Shown piece after piece: positions 33,783-42,750 of a DNA stretch of 64,000 bases. This DNA is from Candidatus Peregrinibacteria bacterium GW2011_GWF2_38_29. GTDB lineage: Bacteria; Patescibacteriota; Gracilibacteria; UBA1369; UBA12463. Position numbers and translations under genes: made by a program. The stretch spans positions 20,999-84,998 of the forward strand of contig LBUS01000001.1 in assembly GCA_000992695.1 (NCBI GenBank). The letters run 5' to 3'. Numbering within the stretch: position 1 is the stretch's first letter; each line of letters opens with the position of its first letter. The notes beneath the pieces are model-generated. The model was given only the letters and a program-made list of their open reading frames with translations. It was not told the origin of the DNA and did not search any database.

Positions 33783-36074
33783 CTAAACGGGGTCCGGGAA
33801 GGCCATTTCATACAGCTTCTTATCAATCTGGATCTCTTCTTCAATCATGCCGCCTTTGTCGATAATCATTTGCTTAGCGAGGTTGCGGGCGTTTTCTTCG
33901 AGATTGATGCCATAAACTTTGCGGCTGTTTTCCAAAATTTGCTTGGAGAATTCTTTTGCGGGCTTGGAAATGAAGAGCGTGCGGCCGGAAAAGGCTTTGT
34001 GAATTTCGCCTTTAATCGTGATTTTGCAGTAAAATTCCTGAACACCGAGATTAATTAAATCGCGCTCAATAAAGACCGGAGTATATTCTTTTACAAAGTG
34101 CTGAGCATCTTCACCACCCATGCGGAATGTGATCATTGAGCCAACGTTACCGAAAATGGTTTTTTTCATTTGCTCGCTTAACTGACCCATAAACTGATGT
34201 GCGATATTTAAAATCAAATGATATTTTCTAGCTTCGGAAAGAATTTCGCCGAAGGAATCCGTTGTGAAGTTTTGGAATTCATCAACGTATAAATAGAAGT
34301 CTTTGCGCTTATCTTCCGCAATATCTTGTCTCGACATCGCTGATTGATAAATCTTTGTGATAAACATTGCGCCGAGTAGTTGAATGTTTTCTTCACCGAG
34401 AATTCCTTTTGGAAGTTTTATCAAAAGAATTTTTTGCTTATCCATTATTTCACGGATGTTGAATGTGTTTTCCGGAACGGAAATTACGTTTTTTATCATC
34501 GTGTTTCCGGCAAGCTGGCCGAGTTTGTTGAGAAGGGGATTAATGGCTTCAGAACTGTATTTTTCGGTCCATGAAGGAAACTCGTTTGTCCAAAAATTTG
34601 CAACACTTTCATCCTTTATATGGCGAATAACTTTTTGACGATATTCACGCTCGGAAACCATGCGTTTTATGGAAAAAACCGTGGCATCTTTTGTATCCAA
34701 AAGCGCAAGAACGCTATAACGAAGAACATGTTCAAGACGCGCATTCCAGTTTGAACCGAATGCTTTTTTGAAAATATTTACAAAACCGTTTGTGACCTGC
34801 ATTTTCATTTTTTCCTCAACATGTTCGAGCGGATTGAATGGCACGGGACGGTCCGTATCAAGAGGATTAAAGAACACGACATCTTTTATACGGTTTTCCG
34901 GAATGTATGTCATGACGTTTTCGATAAGATCACCGTGTGGGTCAATAACCGCTACGCCATGCCCATTTTGAATGTCTTCACGAATTAACAATTCGAATAA
35001 TTTTGATTTACCAACGCCGGATTTACCAAGAACATATGAATGACGAATGCGATCTTTGCGAAGAATACCGAATTTGCGGTAATTGCCGTGATAATTCGTC
35101 ATACCAAAAAGACAGTTGTCTGCCGCGTGTTCCGGTGGAAGATCTGCAGGAGGTTCGGCTTTTTTTGATATTACTGCGGAAAAATGAGGAATATCTTTTG
35201 GATTTGGAAGATGAAGAATTGTAATTAATTCTTCAACGTTAAGAAGTGTATATGGAGTTGCCGGCCTTTCGAGCGTTTGCCTTAATGCTTCTCTTCCTGT
35301 AAATATCTTTTTTGGAATAAATTTATTTGTGCTTTGGCTTGAATAATATGCCTGCATTGATTGGAAAAACATGTGCGCCAAATCTTTGGATTTTTTCTCA
35401 CGCGAGGCTATGCCAAGCTGAACGTTAACGCGAATCGTATCTGATTTTTCTTTTTGCTTAATCCAATCATCTTCTTTTTCAAAAAGTCCTTCTTTTCTTG
35501 CATCGCGAAATCTGAATTTTCTCCTGAAATAATGGAGAGATTTTAGGATTTTTCTTTTAATAAGGAAGAAAAAACTTTCGGTTTGTTTGCTTAAAATCAT
35601 TTGAACCCAGCCACGTTCTTCTCCGCGAAGCTCAGCCAAAAAACTGCATATTGTTGATAGAGAATCTTTATAAAATTCAATTGCGGCAGAAGTTTCTTTC
35701 ACTTTATCCGGAACGGAATCCATTCTTAACACATTGAAAGTTTTTATCGGAACAATGAATGATTTTGTTTCTTTTAAATCGTAAACCGTGACTTCAAAAT
35801 CGCCCTGCAAATTGAATGGATCGGCTTTCATCTCAATCATTTCTGCGGCCGGAAATATAGAATAAAAAAGTGATTGGAACTTTACAAGAATGCTTTCATC
35901 AAGCGTCACAAATAAATAAACAATTCCTTTATAGCCCATCAATTCAAAAGAAACTTTTTCACTTCCTTCTGAAAGGACTTTGCGCAAAGTGTCGATCAGT
36001 CTGCCGAAATTCTCGATCGTGGCATGATCGTGTTTTTCTTGCGGCGGAGTTTTTATGTATAAATATTTGTTCAT
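33783..36074 (-). CDS. VirD4/TraD-like conjugation-type ATPase
   Basis: 763 residues. Walker A is GKSGVGKSKL at about 351-360, followed by VAVIDPHGDLIE. Walker B is FYLYVDEFQNF near 600, followed by LNIAHQFMGQL. The motifs fit the TraG/TraD/VirD4 coupling-protein class and its DUF87-like relatives, which pump DNA or protein through a membrane or onto a secretion channel. The N-terminal ~320 residues lack clear transmembrane helices and may bind a partner. No relaxase, VirB4 or pilus gene is visible nearby. It is 2 bp downstream of member F, so an operon with that zinc-ribbon protein is likely. Confidence 0.82.
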   Translation of the reverse strand: MNKYLYIKTPPQEKHDHATIENFGRLIDTLRKVLSEGSEKVSFELMGYKGIVYLFVTLDESILVKFQSLFYSIFPAAEMIEMKADPFNLQGDFEVTVYDLKETKSFIVPIKTFNVLRMDSVPDKVKETSAAIEFYKDSLSTICSFLAELRGEERGWVQMILSKQTESFFFLIKRKILKSLHYFRRKFRFRDARKEGLFEKEDDWIKQKEKSDTIRVNVQLGIASREKKSKDLAHMFFQSMQAYYSSQSTNKFIPKKIFTGREALRQTLERPATPYTLLNVEELITILHLPNPKDIPHFSAVISKKAEPPADLPPEHAADNCLFGMTNYHGNYRKFGILRKDRIRHSYVLGKSGVGKSKLFELLIREDIQNGHGVAVIDPHGDLIENVMTYIPENRIKDVVFFNPLDTDRPVPFNPLEHVEEKMKMQVTNGFVNIFKKAFGSNWNARLEHVLRYSVLALLDTKDATVFSIKRMVSEREYRQKVIRHIKDESVANFWTNEFPSWTEKYSSEAINPLLNKLGQLAGNTMIKNVISVPENTFNIREIMDKQKILLIKLPKGILGEENIQLLGAMFITKIYQSAMSRQDIAEDKRKDFYLYVDEFQNFTTDSFGEILSEARKYHLILNIAHQFMGQLSEQMKKTIFGNVGSMITFRMGGEDAQHFVKEYTPVFIERDLINLGVQEFYCKITIKGEIHKAFSGRTLFISKPAKEFSKQILENSRKVYGINLEENARNLAKQMIIDKGGMIEEEIQIDKKLYEMAFPDPV

Positions 36075-36076
36075 AA

Positions 36077-37780
36077 TTATAATAACGAATCGTTAAAACA
36101 TTGCTCACAGAAAACGATATATGGAGAATCCGGTGGAAATGTTGTTTGAAAATTTTTGCTGCATTTTTGACATCTTCTTTCGTAAAGCTTGCGAGGATTA
36201 TATCTATGAAAACGCTCGCGATAACGCAAATCAAATGCATTTTCCGGAAGTGGGACTTTCATTTGTTGATGCAAAGCAAGTTCACGACCCGTGATTTTGA
36301 ATGGTTTTTTCGTGACAACATCATAAAAAGTGGTTGCAAGAATTTCGTCATTTTTGGCTTCGTAAAGCGAATCCGGTGGAAGAATATCTTTATCGGGAAC
36401 TGCTTTTGCTTTATCAACATGCCATAAATGAGTTTTTTTATAACTTGCCGGTGGCTTCCAAAGTTCTTCGGATTTTTTCAAGAGCTCCGCATACTTTTCT
36501 TTTTCATATGGATACCAAACGTCGGCGACTGTTGTATTATAAGCAAATGGCGACATCCAGAATGGAAAAAATTGACCCCATTCTTTTGTCTGCTTCATGA
36601 ATTTAATTATTTTTTGTTTCAAAATTTTATATTCATCGGCTGAATACTGCCTATTTAAAATGCAATATTTCTTGTTCTTTAAGCCAATACATCCAAAACA
36701 GTCCTGGCACATTTGGCAGTTATCAATATAAAAACAACTTGAACAATCGTTTGAAAAATTTCCCACAAAATTCATTCCACCACGCAAACACGTCTGATTT
36801 TCAAAACTTTTTTGTGTGCCATAAGCAATTGCCCAACAGTCCATACAATCGCGAAGATTGAACGTTGAACTGTTCATATTTGAACAACCAACTATGTCGT
36901 CGCCGGAATAACAGTTTTCGCAATCTTTGCTGTTTGTTAAACGATCACCGGTTGAATTTTCGGCTTTTAAAAGATACATATAACGTTGCGGGGTCGTTTC
37001 CAAAAACATATGGAACATTTCTTTTGCTTTTTTATAAGAGCGTCTTCGGAAAAGCTGTCTTTGAAGCATAAATGTCATGAAAACGTCGGGGCTGACTTCT
37101 GTGTTAAAAATGCAATTTTTTTGATCACGTAGGCCGAATGAAAATATGCAATTGTGGCAATTTACAAGATTTGAAGAAAAATAAACGTTTGAGCAATTCA
37201 TGCAATTTTCGCATGCTACAGCAGAATGACAGCCGGTGCAGAATAAACAATCATAGCATAATTCGCATCTTGTTAATTCTTCGGAATCCATGGAATCTTT
37301 GCATAAAATAAAACTTCCATAATGACAGTTTACGTTGTCGTCAGCGGTAAAAACCATGTAACAATCGTTGTTGTTATTTGAATCGTTCGTAAACATTGAA
37401 TTCTGATTTTTGGCTTGAATTAAAGATGGACGCGGCACTTCAAGCATTAATTCGTAAAATTGTTGGAAAAATGTTTTCTCAAAATCGAAATTTTTTCCGA
37501 ATGTGATGCCGTCCCAAGAATCGCCCCACCAAACGTCTTTATCGAAAATCTTGAAAGGTGCGGCTTCGCTATAAATAGACCAAATCTCTTTATCTGTTTG
37601 AGCGCATTTTCTTTTAAAAAGAGCTCTTTCGTTGCGGAAAGCAATTCTTCGCATTTCACGACATTGCCTACAAAAAACCATGCTTATCGGATCAACATCG
37701 AATTCGCCAAGAAGTCTTGTTTCTTGTTCTGTAAGCTCAAATTCCTTTTCACCGACGCAATTGGGATTTTGACAAAGCAT
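36077..37780 (-). CDS. Cysteine-rich zinc-ribbon family protein, member F
   Basis: 567 residues, the most divergent full-length member. The N-terminus is MLCQNPNCVGEKEFEL, then CRQCREMRRIAFRN. The ladder has DCYM, NCHY and LCYDCLFC. The motifs CIFNTEVSPDVF and CILNRQYSADEY mark the two halves. In the C-terminal part the first CxxC pair of other members is replaced (ATTFYDVVTKKPFKI; NAFDLRYRERF), so only CQKC and CEQC remain there. The ATG at 37780 is preferred over 37804. It is immediately upstream of the conjugation-type ATPase gene. Confidence 0.78.
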   Translation of the reverse strand: MLCQNPNCVGEKEFELTEQETRLLGEFDVDPISMVFCRQCREMRRIAFRNERALFKRKCAQTDKEIWSIYSEAAPFKIFDKDVWWGDSWDGITFGKNFDFEKTFFQQFYELMLEVPRPSLIQAKNQNSMFTNDSNNNNDCYMVFTADDNVNCHYGSFILCKDSMDSEELTRCELCYDCLFCTGCHSAVACENCMNCSNVYFSSNLVNCHNCIFSFGLRDQKNCIFNTEVSPDVFMTFMLQRQLFRRRSYKKAKEMFHMFLETTPQRYMYLLKAENSTGDRLTNSKDCENCYSGDDIVGCSNMNSSTFNLRDCMDCWAIAYGTQKSFENQTCLRGGMNFVGNFSNDCSSCFYIDNCQMCQDCFGCIGLKNKKYCILNRQYSADEYKILKQKIIKFMKQTKEWGQFFPFWMSPFAYNTTVADVWYPYEKEKYAELLKKSEELWKPPASYKKTHLWHVDKAKAVPDKDILPPDSLYEAKNDEILATTFYDVVTKKPFKITGRELALHQQMKVPLPENAFDLRYRERFHRYNPRKLYERRCQKCSKNFQTTFPPDSPYIVFCEQCFNDSLL

Positions 37781-37813
37781 TAATAAGTTTTTAAATCGGT
37801 GCAATTATAGCAC

Positions 37814-37862
37814 GGGGACGGAGGTTGAGATAGCAAATTCGAGCACCCATACCTCCGTCCCC
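37814..37862. repeat. REPIN-like inverted pair
   Basis: GGGGACGGAGG and CCTCCGTCCCC arms, 49 bp overall, extended outward as CACGGGG...CCCCGTG. It lies in the divergent gap between member F and the cupredoxin gene. Confidence 0.92.
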
Positions 37863-37905
37863 GTGTCAAAACGTCATAAAAATCATATAAATCAAGAGAT
37901 TAAGT

Positions 37906-37935
37906 TTGCACTAAATTGAAATACGGAGCTATCAT
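37906..37935 (+). promoter_or_regulatory. Sigma70-type promoter of the cupredoxin gene
   Basis: TTGCAC, an 18-bp spacer, then TATCAT, 43 bp upstream of the ATG. Confidence 0.4.
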
Positions 37936-37977
37936 TTAGTCTTAAAAATAAATTAATACATTTTAACCCCAAACATT

Positions 37978-38871
37978 ATGTTTAAAAAAATCGCTTCAAT
38001 GGTCGCTGTCATTGCTCTTTTGGCTGCGGTCACGCTAACTGCCGGAGCGGCGCAAGTCGGCACAGCAAACGCTTATTATTATGATAATAATTATGTGAAT
38101 TATTATACGGATTATCCGGGATATTTAGAGCCTATATATGTCGCGTATGAAGAGCCTAACTATCAATATAATGACAATGTCGATTACGGCGTTTCTATTG
38201 CCGTTTATCAAAAACATCCGACTGTAACCATAAATCACTATGGATTGACGCCTTCAACTGTTTACATCCAACGCGGAGACACAGTCGTTTGGGCAAATAA
38301 TGACGATGCAACGCATTCGATTGTTTCTGATACTTTTAACTCGGGAAGTTTATTCCCCGGAAGAGTTTTCTCGGAAGTATTTGAACACGCAGGAACTTAT
38401 TATTATCACTGCTCAATTCACCCATCTATGACCGGAAAAGTCGTGGTTGGAAATGGGATTTCCGATACATATACGGATTATAATAATAACTATAATACTT
38501 ATAATTCCGATGCCGTTTATTATCAGGTTGATTATCCTTCTTATTTACAGCCGGCACATCCAACTTATAAGCCAACTTATTATCAGCCGGTTGTAGCTCC
38601 TGTTTATCAACCTGTAGTTGCGCCCGCTTATTACCCTGAATATGAGCCTCATTACAATTACAATTCTCAATATTTTCGTTCTGCGATGAGCGAATATGAT
38701 CAATATGTTCAAGCTCATTCTTGGCCGACTGTCGGATCGTATGTGAATTCTATTTATGACTATCGCTTAAGCAATTCCAATTATCAGCCTTTCTATGGTA
38801 CAAGCGGTTATGTCAGCTATAATGGATGGAATAACAATACTGTCTCATATCCGTATTATCAGAACTGGTAG
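37978..38871 (+). CDS. Secreted cupredoxin (plastocyanin-like) with Tyr/Pro-rich tail
   Basis: 297 residues. A signal peptide (about 1-35) precedes a Tyr/Asn-rich segment. A type 1 copper domain at about 75-160 has ligands H (DDATHSIVS), C and H (YYHCSIHPSM) and M. The remaining ~135 residues are rich in Tyr, Pro, Gln and Asn (YYQPVVAPVYQPVVAP). It is probably an extracellular electron carrier or copper-binding surface protein; the tail may attach it to the cell wall. It converges with member G, with 1 bp between their stops. Confidence 0.88.
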   Translation: MFKKIASMVAVIALLAAVTLTAGAAQVGTANAYYYDNNYVNYYTDYPGYLEPIYVAYEEPNYQYNDNVDYGVSIAVYQKHPTVTINHYGLTPSTVYIQRGDTVVWANNDDATHSIVSDTFNSGSLFPGRVFSEVFEHAGTYYYHCSIHPSMTGKVVVGNGISDTYTDYNNNYNTYNSDAVYYQVDYPSYLQPAHPTYKPTYYQPVVAPVYQPVVAPAYYPEYEPHYNYNSQYFRSAMSEYDQYVQAHSWPTVGSYVNSIYDYRLSNSNYQPFYGTSGYVSYNGWNNNTVSYPYYQNW

Positions 38872-38872
38872 G

Positions 38873-40468
38873 CTAGATAACGGTTTTTAAATAGCAGGCT
38901 TCACAGAAGACTTTTTGATGCCTTTCCGGAGGATAAGTTGATTCTATTTGCGCGCTACAATTTGAACATTTTTGAGCCCAGATTTTGCGAGGGTTTTTAA
39001 AGAAAAATCTCTGGTTATGGCGACAGCCCGGACAAAGCGTTGGATGCGGAAGCTGCATTATTTTATAGAATTGAATTTCTTGATTTACAAGCCTGTAGTT
39101 TTTGCCGCAAAATTCGCATGCAAGAATATCTTTTGAAGTTGGTTTTGCATATTCTTTAATGTCTTTTTCACGCCATCTATAGCCCTTTTCAAGAGCCTGT
39201 TCACGCGTAATTGGACACCACTCCATAGCAATAGTTTCATTATATTCAAATGGTGAAAATTTGATTGGGAAAAATTCGCCGTATTCATTTGTGCGCTTCA
39301 TGTGATCTATAATTCTTGGAATGAGTTTGCGATATTCTTCTTCCGAATATTGCTTATTTAAAATGCAAAATTTTTCACGCTTTAAACTTATGCAACCGAA
39401 TAAATCCGATGAATAATAACATGCGCTACAATAAGAAATGTTATTGGAATAATGGCTGTAATAAGAGGTTTTGCAGTTATACATCTGAAGAGCGGACATG
39501 ACTTCATAAGACAGTTCTGGCTTGTAATAAATATTGTTGCAGTCAAAGCAAAATTTGGCATCACCTTCCGCACAAAATGCGCACTCTTCCGTGTCTTGCA
39601 TATCAAAACAAAGCTTGCTGTTTTTGCAGTGAGAAAGGTTATCTCCTGAGACATTTTCACAACTGATAATATCTGCGGCTTTATGGATTGAATCTGTTAA
39701 AAATATTTTGCGAAGGTTGTGAAATGCTTTTTTATAGCCTTCACTTGTGCTTAATTTAAGCTCTTTTTTGGCTTTTTCAAAATCTTCTTTGGAATAGCTT
39801 TTATTAAAAATTGAATATTCTTGATTGCGTAAATTGTAGCAAAAAATGCAATTTTGGCAGGATTTTAAATCATAACTAAAAAGACAATCTGAGCAGTTTT
39901 GGGATTGAACGAGTCCAATGCAGTGGTAACAATTATGGATATTTACGCAGTCATAACAAAGTTCGCTATCCCAAAGATAATCCGAATCGCAGCAATTTTT
40001 ATTGGCCTGCGCGAGCTTGCAATAATAGCAATCCTCAGCCTTTTCCGAGGCAATTGTCATATAACAATTTTTGCAATCGCTGGAAAAATTTGTGTATTCG
40101 GAATTAACATTATTTAGACTGCCGGTGTTAAGTCGCGGAACGGAATTTTGAAGATCTTTGAATTGTTCGAAAAATGATTTTGTGAAATCAAAGTCGCGAC
40201 CATAATCTTTTGCATCCCATTTATCTCCAAAAAAACAATCGTTACAAAATTGCTTGAAAGGTTTATCTGAAGAATAAATTGCGATAACGTCTTTGCTACA
40301 TAAATCGCATTTTCTGGCATATAGGCTGGATTCGTTGCGGACCGCAAGACGGCGCTGATAACGACAAGTTGGGCAAAGGGAAGGGTGCGGAACTTGAATT
40401 TTGGAATAAAATTCAGCGTCTTTGGAATTGATCTCAAACGGCTGTGCGCAATTATGACAGGCTTTCAT
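38873..40468 (-). CDS. Cysteine-rich zinc-ribbon family protein, member G
   Basis: 531 residues, complete. The N-terminal ribbon is CHNC...CPTCRYQRRLAVRN, then CDLC and FCNDCFF. In the ladder, LCYDCVNIHNCYHC and SDCLFSYDLKSCQNC are repeated turns. The duplicated motifs are CYNLRNQEYSIFNKSYSKEDF and CISLKREKFCILNKQYSEEEY. After SPFEYNET come the C-terminal ribbons LACEFCGKNYRL, CPGCRHNQRF, CSNC and CEAC. It is the last member of the cluster. Confidence 0.8.
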   Translation of the reverse strand: MKACHNCAQPFEINSKDAEFYSKIQVPHPSLCPTCRYQRRLAVRNESSLYARKCDLCSKDVIAIYSSDKPFKQFCNDCFFGDKWDAKDYGRDFDFTKSFFEQFKDLQNSVPRLNTGSLNNVNSEYTNFSSDCKNCYMTIASEKAEDCYYCKLAQANKNCCDSDYLWDSELCYDCVNIHNCYHCIGLVQSQNCSDCLFSYDLKSCQNCIFCYNLRNQEYSIFNKSYSKEDFEKAKKELKLSTSEGYKKAFHNLRKIFLTDSIHKAADIISCENVSGDNLSHCKNSKLCFDMQDTEECAFCAEGDAKFCFDCNNIYYKPELSYEVMSALQMYNCKTSYYSHYSNNISYCSACYYSSDLFGCISLKREKFCILNKQYSEEEYRKLIPRIIDHMKRTNEYGEFFPIKFSPFEYNETIAMEWCPITREQALEKGYRWREKDIKEYAKPTSKDILACEFCGKNYRLVNQEIQFYKIMQLPHPTLCPGCRHNQRFFFKNPRKIWAQKCSNCSAQIESTYPPERHQKVFCEACYLKTVI

Positions 40469-40550
40469 GCTTAAACTATAACTGCAGTTTGAAAAATTTC
40501 AAAGAAATTGAAAGCTTGTCAAATATGCATTGATTGAGACATAGCCTATA

Positions 40551-40597
40551 CCTCCGTCCCCAATTTAACAATTTAACCGTCGACAACCTCCGTCCCC
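40551..40597. repeat. REP direct pair (36-bp offset)
   Basis: CCTCCGTCCCC at 40551-40561 and 40587-40597, same orientation. The second is followed by GTG and then the TAG stop of the RNase J gene (minus strand). Confidence 0.9.
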
Positions 40598-40600
40598 GTG

Positions 40601-42622
40601 CTAAATTATCACGGGTAAGATCAGAGGTTTTCGATCGAGCTGTTTTATCGCAACTTTTTCAAGTTGGGTACAAATGTAATGTTTGATTTCGCCGCGCTTT
40701 AAATCTTGGCGTTTCTTTGTAATTTCGCGATATGCACTTGCGGCAGTTTGCTTTAATTCTTCGATAACTTTTTCGGAATTTTTTAAGAAAACAAATCCGC
40801 GGGAAATGATATCCGGATCCGCAAACAGCTTTCCTGTTTTTGGATTAACCGGCAAAAGCACCATAACAATGCCATTTTCCGACATTTGCTTTCTTTCGTT
40901 TAAGATTTGCGTACCAATATCTCCGACTCCAAAACCATCAATCAATATATGTTGAAGGCTTACTTTTTGATTTGAGAAATGTGCACGACCGTGCGTTAAT
41001 TCGAGAACGTCGCCGTTTTCAATAAGCACGATGTTTTCGTCTTTCATGCCCATCTCAAGTCCAAGAACTTTGTGCGCCTGTCTCATGAAATATTCGCCGT
41101 GAATCGGAATGAGATACTTTGGTCGAATAAGGTCAATCATCATTTTCAAATCCTCCTGACAACCATGCCCAGAAACGTGAACGTCCATACTGCGATTGTG
41201 AATAACTTTTGCGCCCATCTTTGATAAATTGTTGATGACGCTGACAACCGCGCGCTCGTTACCGATAATTGGATTTGCGGAAATTATAACCGTATCCATT
41301 GGCCTGATTTTGACTTGCTGATGCTCTTTTTCGGAAATACGTTTTAAGGAAGAATGATCTTCACCCTGACTTCCGGTTGTTAAAATAAGCACGTCTTTAT
41401 CGGCAACACTGCTGACTGTGCGAATATCTTTTATTAAATCTTTTGGATAATGAATATATCCAAGCTTTGAAGCAATTTCGATGCTATCAACCATGCTTCT
41501 GCCGCTTAAGAAAACTTTTTTGTTATTCTTTGCTGCGATGTCTAAAATTTGTTGAATGCGTCCGATAAGCGATGAAAAGGATGCGATTATTACGCGACCC
41601 TTTGCACTTTCGATAAGCTCTGCAATTTTCATGCCAATCGAAGTTTCCGTCATTGTATGACCGGGTTCGAGAGCGTTTGTGCTTTCGGAAAATAATGCAA
41701 GAATTCCTTTTGAACCAATTTGTGCAATTCTTTGAAGATCCGCGGGTTTTTGATCACGAGCAGGGGATTCATCAAATTTGAAGTCGCCTGTGTGAACGAT
41801 TGAACCAACCGGAGTTTTGAGAACTATCGCTGTTGCATCCGGAATGCTGTGATTAACGCGGAAAAAACTTGCTTCAAATCTGCCGAGTCTTAAAAGTGCG
41901 TTATCCGGATTAAACGTATGAAGCTTTACGCGCTTTTCCAAGCCAAATTCTTCAAGTTGTTTATTTATGAAACCGGCTGTTAATTTTGTTGCGAAAACCG
42001 GTGGAAAATTTAATCTTTCAATTAAATATGCGATGCCACCAATGTGGTCCATGTGGCCATGCGTGATTAAAATTCCGCGAATTCTGTGTTTTTTATCGTC
42101 GAGATAAGAAACGTCGGGGATAATATAGTCGATGCCCGGCATATCTGTTTCCGGAAATTGGAAGCCCATATCCACGATTACGATGTCTTGTTCATATTCG
42201 AAGACCATCATGTTTTTACCAACTTCATTCAAACCACCGAGTGGAATCACTTTTAAAACTCCTTTCTTGAAATTGGAGGATGGCGCTTTTTGAAAAGTCG
42301 CTGGCTCTTGGTTTGCTCCTTGAGCACTTTGTTGATGTGCGTTTTGTTGACGCACACTTTGCACTGCTCGGTCCGCCGGCTTGTCTTTTTGAACAAACTT
42401 AGCCTGTTGCATTATTCGCACGGGACGTTTATACGCCGTTTTATTATTAAAATTTCTTTTTGGCAAATTACGCATTTTGTTTGCGTTATGCTGTTTTTGT
42501 GCCAATGGCGCTTTTTGCGTCACTGACACTTTTGGTGCGCTGTGCACCCCTTTGATGTTACTCATTTTTGTCTTGTTAACTCTTATATTGTTCTTGTCCA
42601 TCCATCTATCAATGTTGTCCAT
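40601..42622 (-). CDS. rnj: Ribonuclease J-like MBL-fold nuclease
   Basis: 673 residues. A basic Gln/Lys-rich N-terminal extension (about 1-115) precedes the beta-CASP metallo-beta-lactamase core: GGLNEVGKNMMVFEY, metal motif ITHGHMDHIGGI, HTGDFKFD, then ILTTGSQGE and HVSGHGCQEDL. RNase J performs 5'-3' exo- and endonucleolytic RNA turnover and maturation. The long disordered extension is unusual and could bind RNA or partners. Its stop codon abuts the REP pair downstream. Confidence 0.93.
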   Translation of the reverse strand: MDNIDRWMDKNNIRVNKTKMSNIKGVHSAPKVSVTQKAPLAQKQHNANKMRNLPKRNFNNKTAYKRPVRIMQQAKFVQKDKPADRAVQSVRQQNAHQQSAQGANQEPATFQKAPSSNFKKGVLKVIPLGGLNEVGKNMMVFEYEQDIVIVDMGFQFPETDMPGIDYIIPDVSYLDDKKHRIRGILITHGHMDHIGGIAYLIERLNFPPVFATKLTAGFINKQLEEFGLEKRVKLHTFNPDNALLRLGRFEASFFRVNHSIPDATAIVLKTPVGSIVHTGDFKFDESPARDQKPADLQRIAQIGSKGILALFSESTNALEPGHTMTETSIGMKIAELIESAKGRVIIASFSSLIGRIQQILDIAAKNNKKVFLSGRSMVDSIEIASKLGYIHYPKDLIKDIRTVSSVADKDVLILTTGSQGEDHSSLKRISEKEHQQVKIRPMDTVIISANPIIGNERAVVSVINNLSKMGAKVIHNRSMDVHVSGHGCQEDLKMMIDLIRPKYLIPIHGEYFMRQAHKVLGLEMGMKDENIVLIENGDVLELTHGRAHFSNQKVSLQHILIDGFGVGDIGTQILNERKQMSENGIVMVLLPVNPKTGKLFADPDIISRGFVFLKNSEKVIEELKQTAASAYREITKKRQDLKRGEIKHYICTQLEKVAIKQLDRKPLILPVII

Positions 42623-42685
42623 AACACTTATATTATATCACGAAATAACGATACAGCACAACTGTCAAATGGGAAAGGGTAGAAC

Positions 42686-42734
42686 GGGGACGGAGGTATA
42701 TCAATACTTTTTAGGTCGCCCAACCTCCGTCCCC
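42686..42734. repeat. REPIN-like inverted pair upstream of murD
   Basis: GGGGACGGAGG...CCTCCGTCCCC, 49 bp. Its right flank GTGTTAGAAT contains TAGAAT ending 7 bp before the murD ATG, so the element may supply a -10 box. Confidence 0.92.
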
Positions 42735-42750
42735 GTGTTAGAATTGAAAT

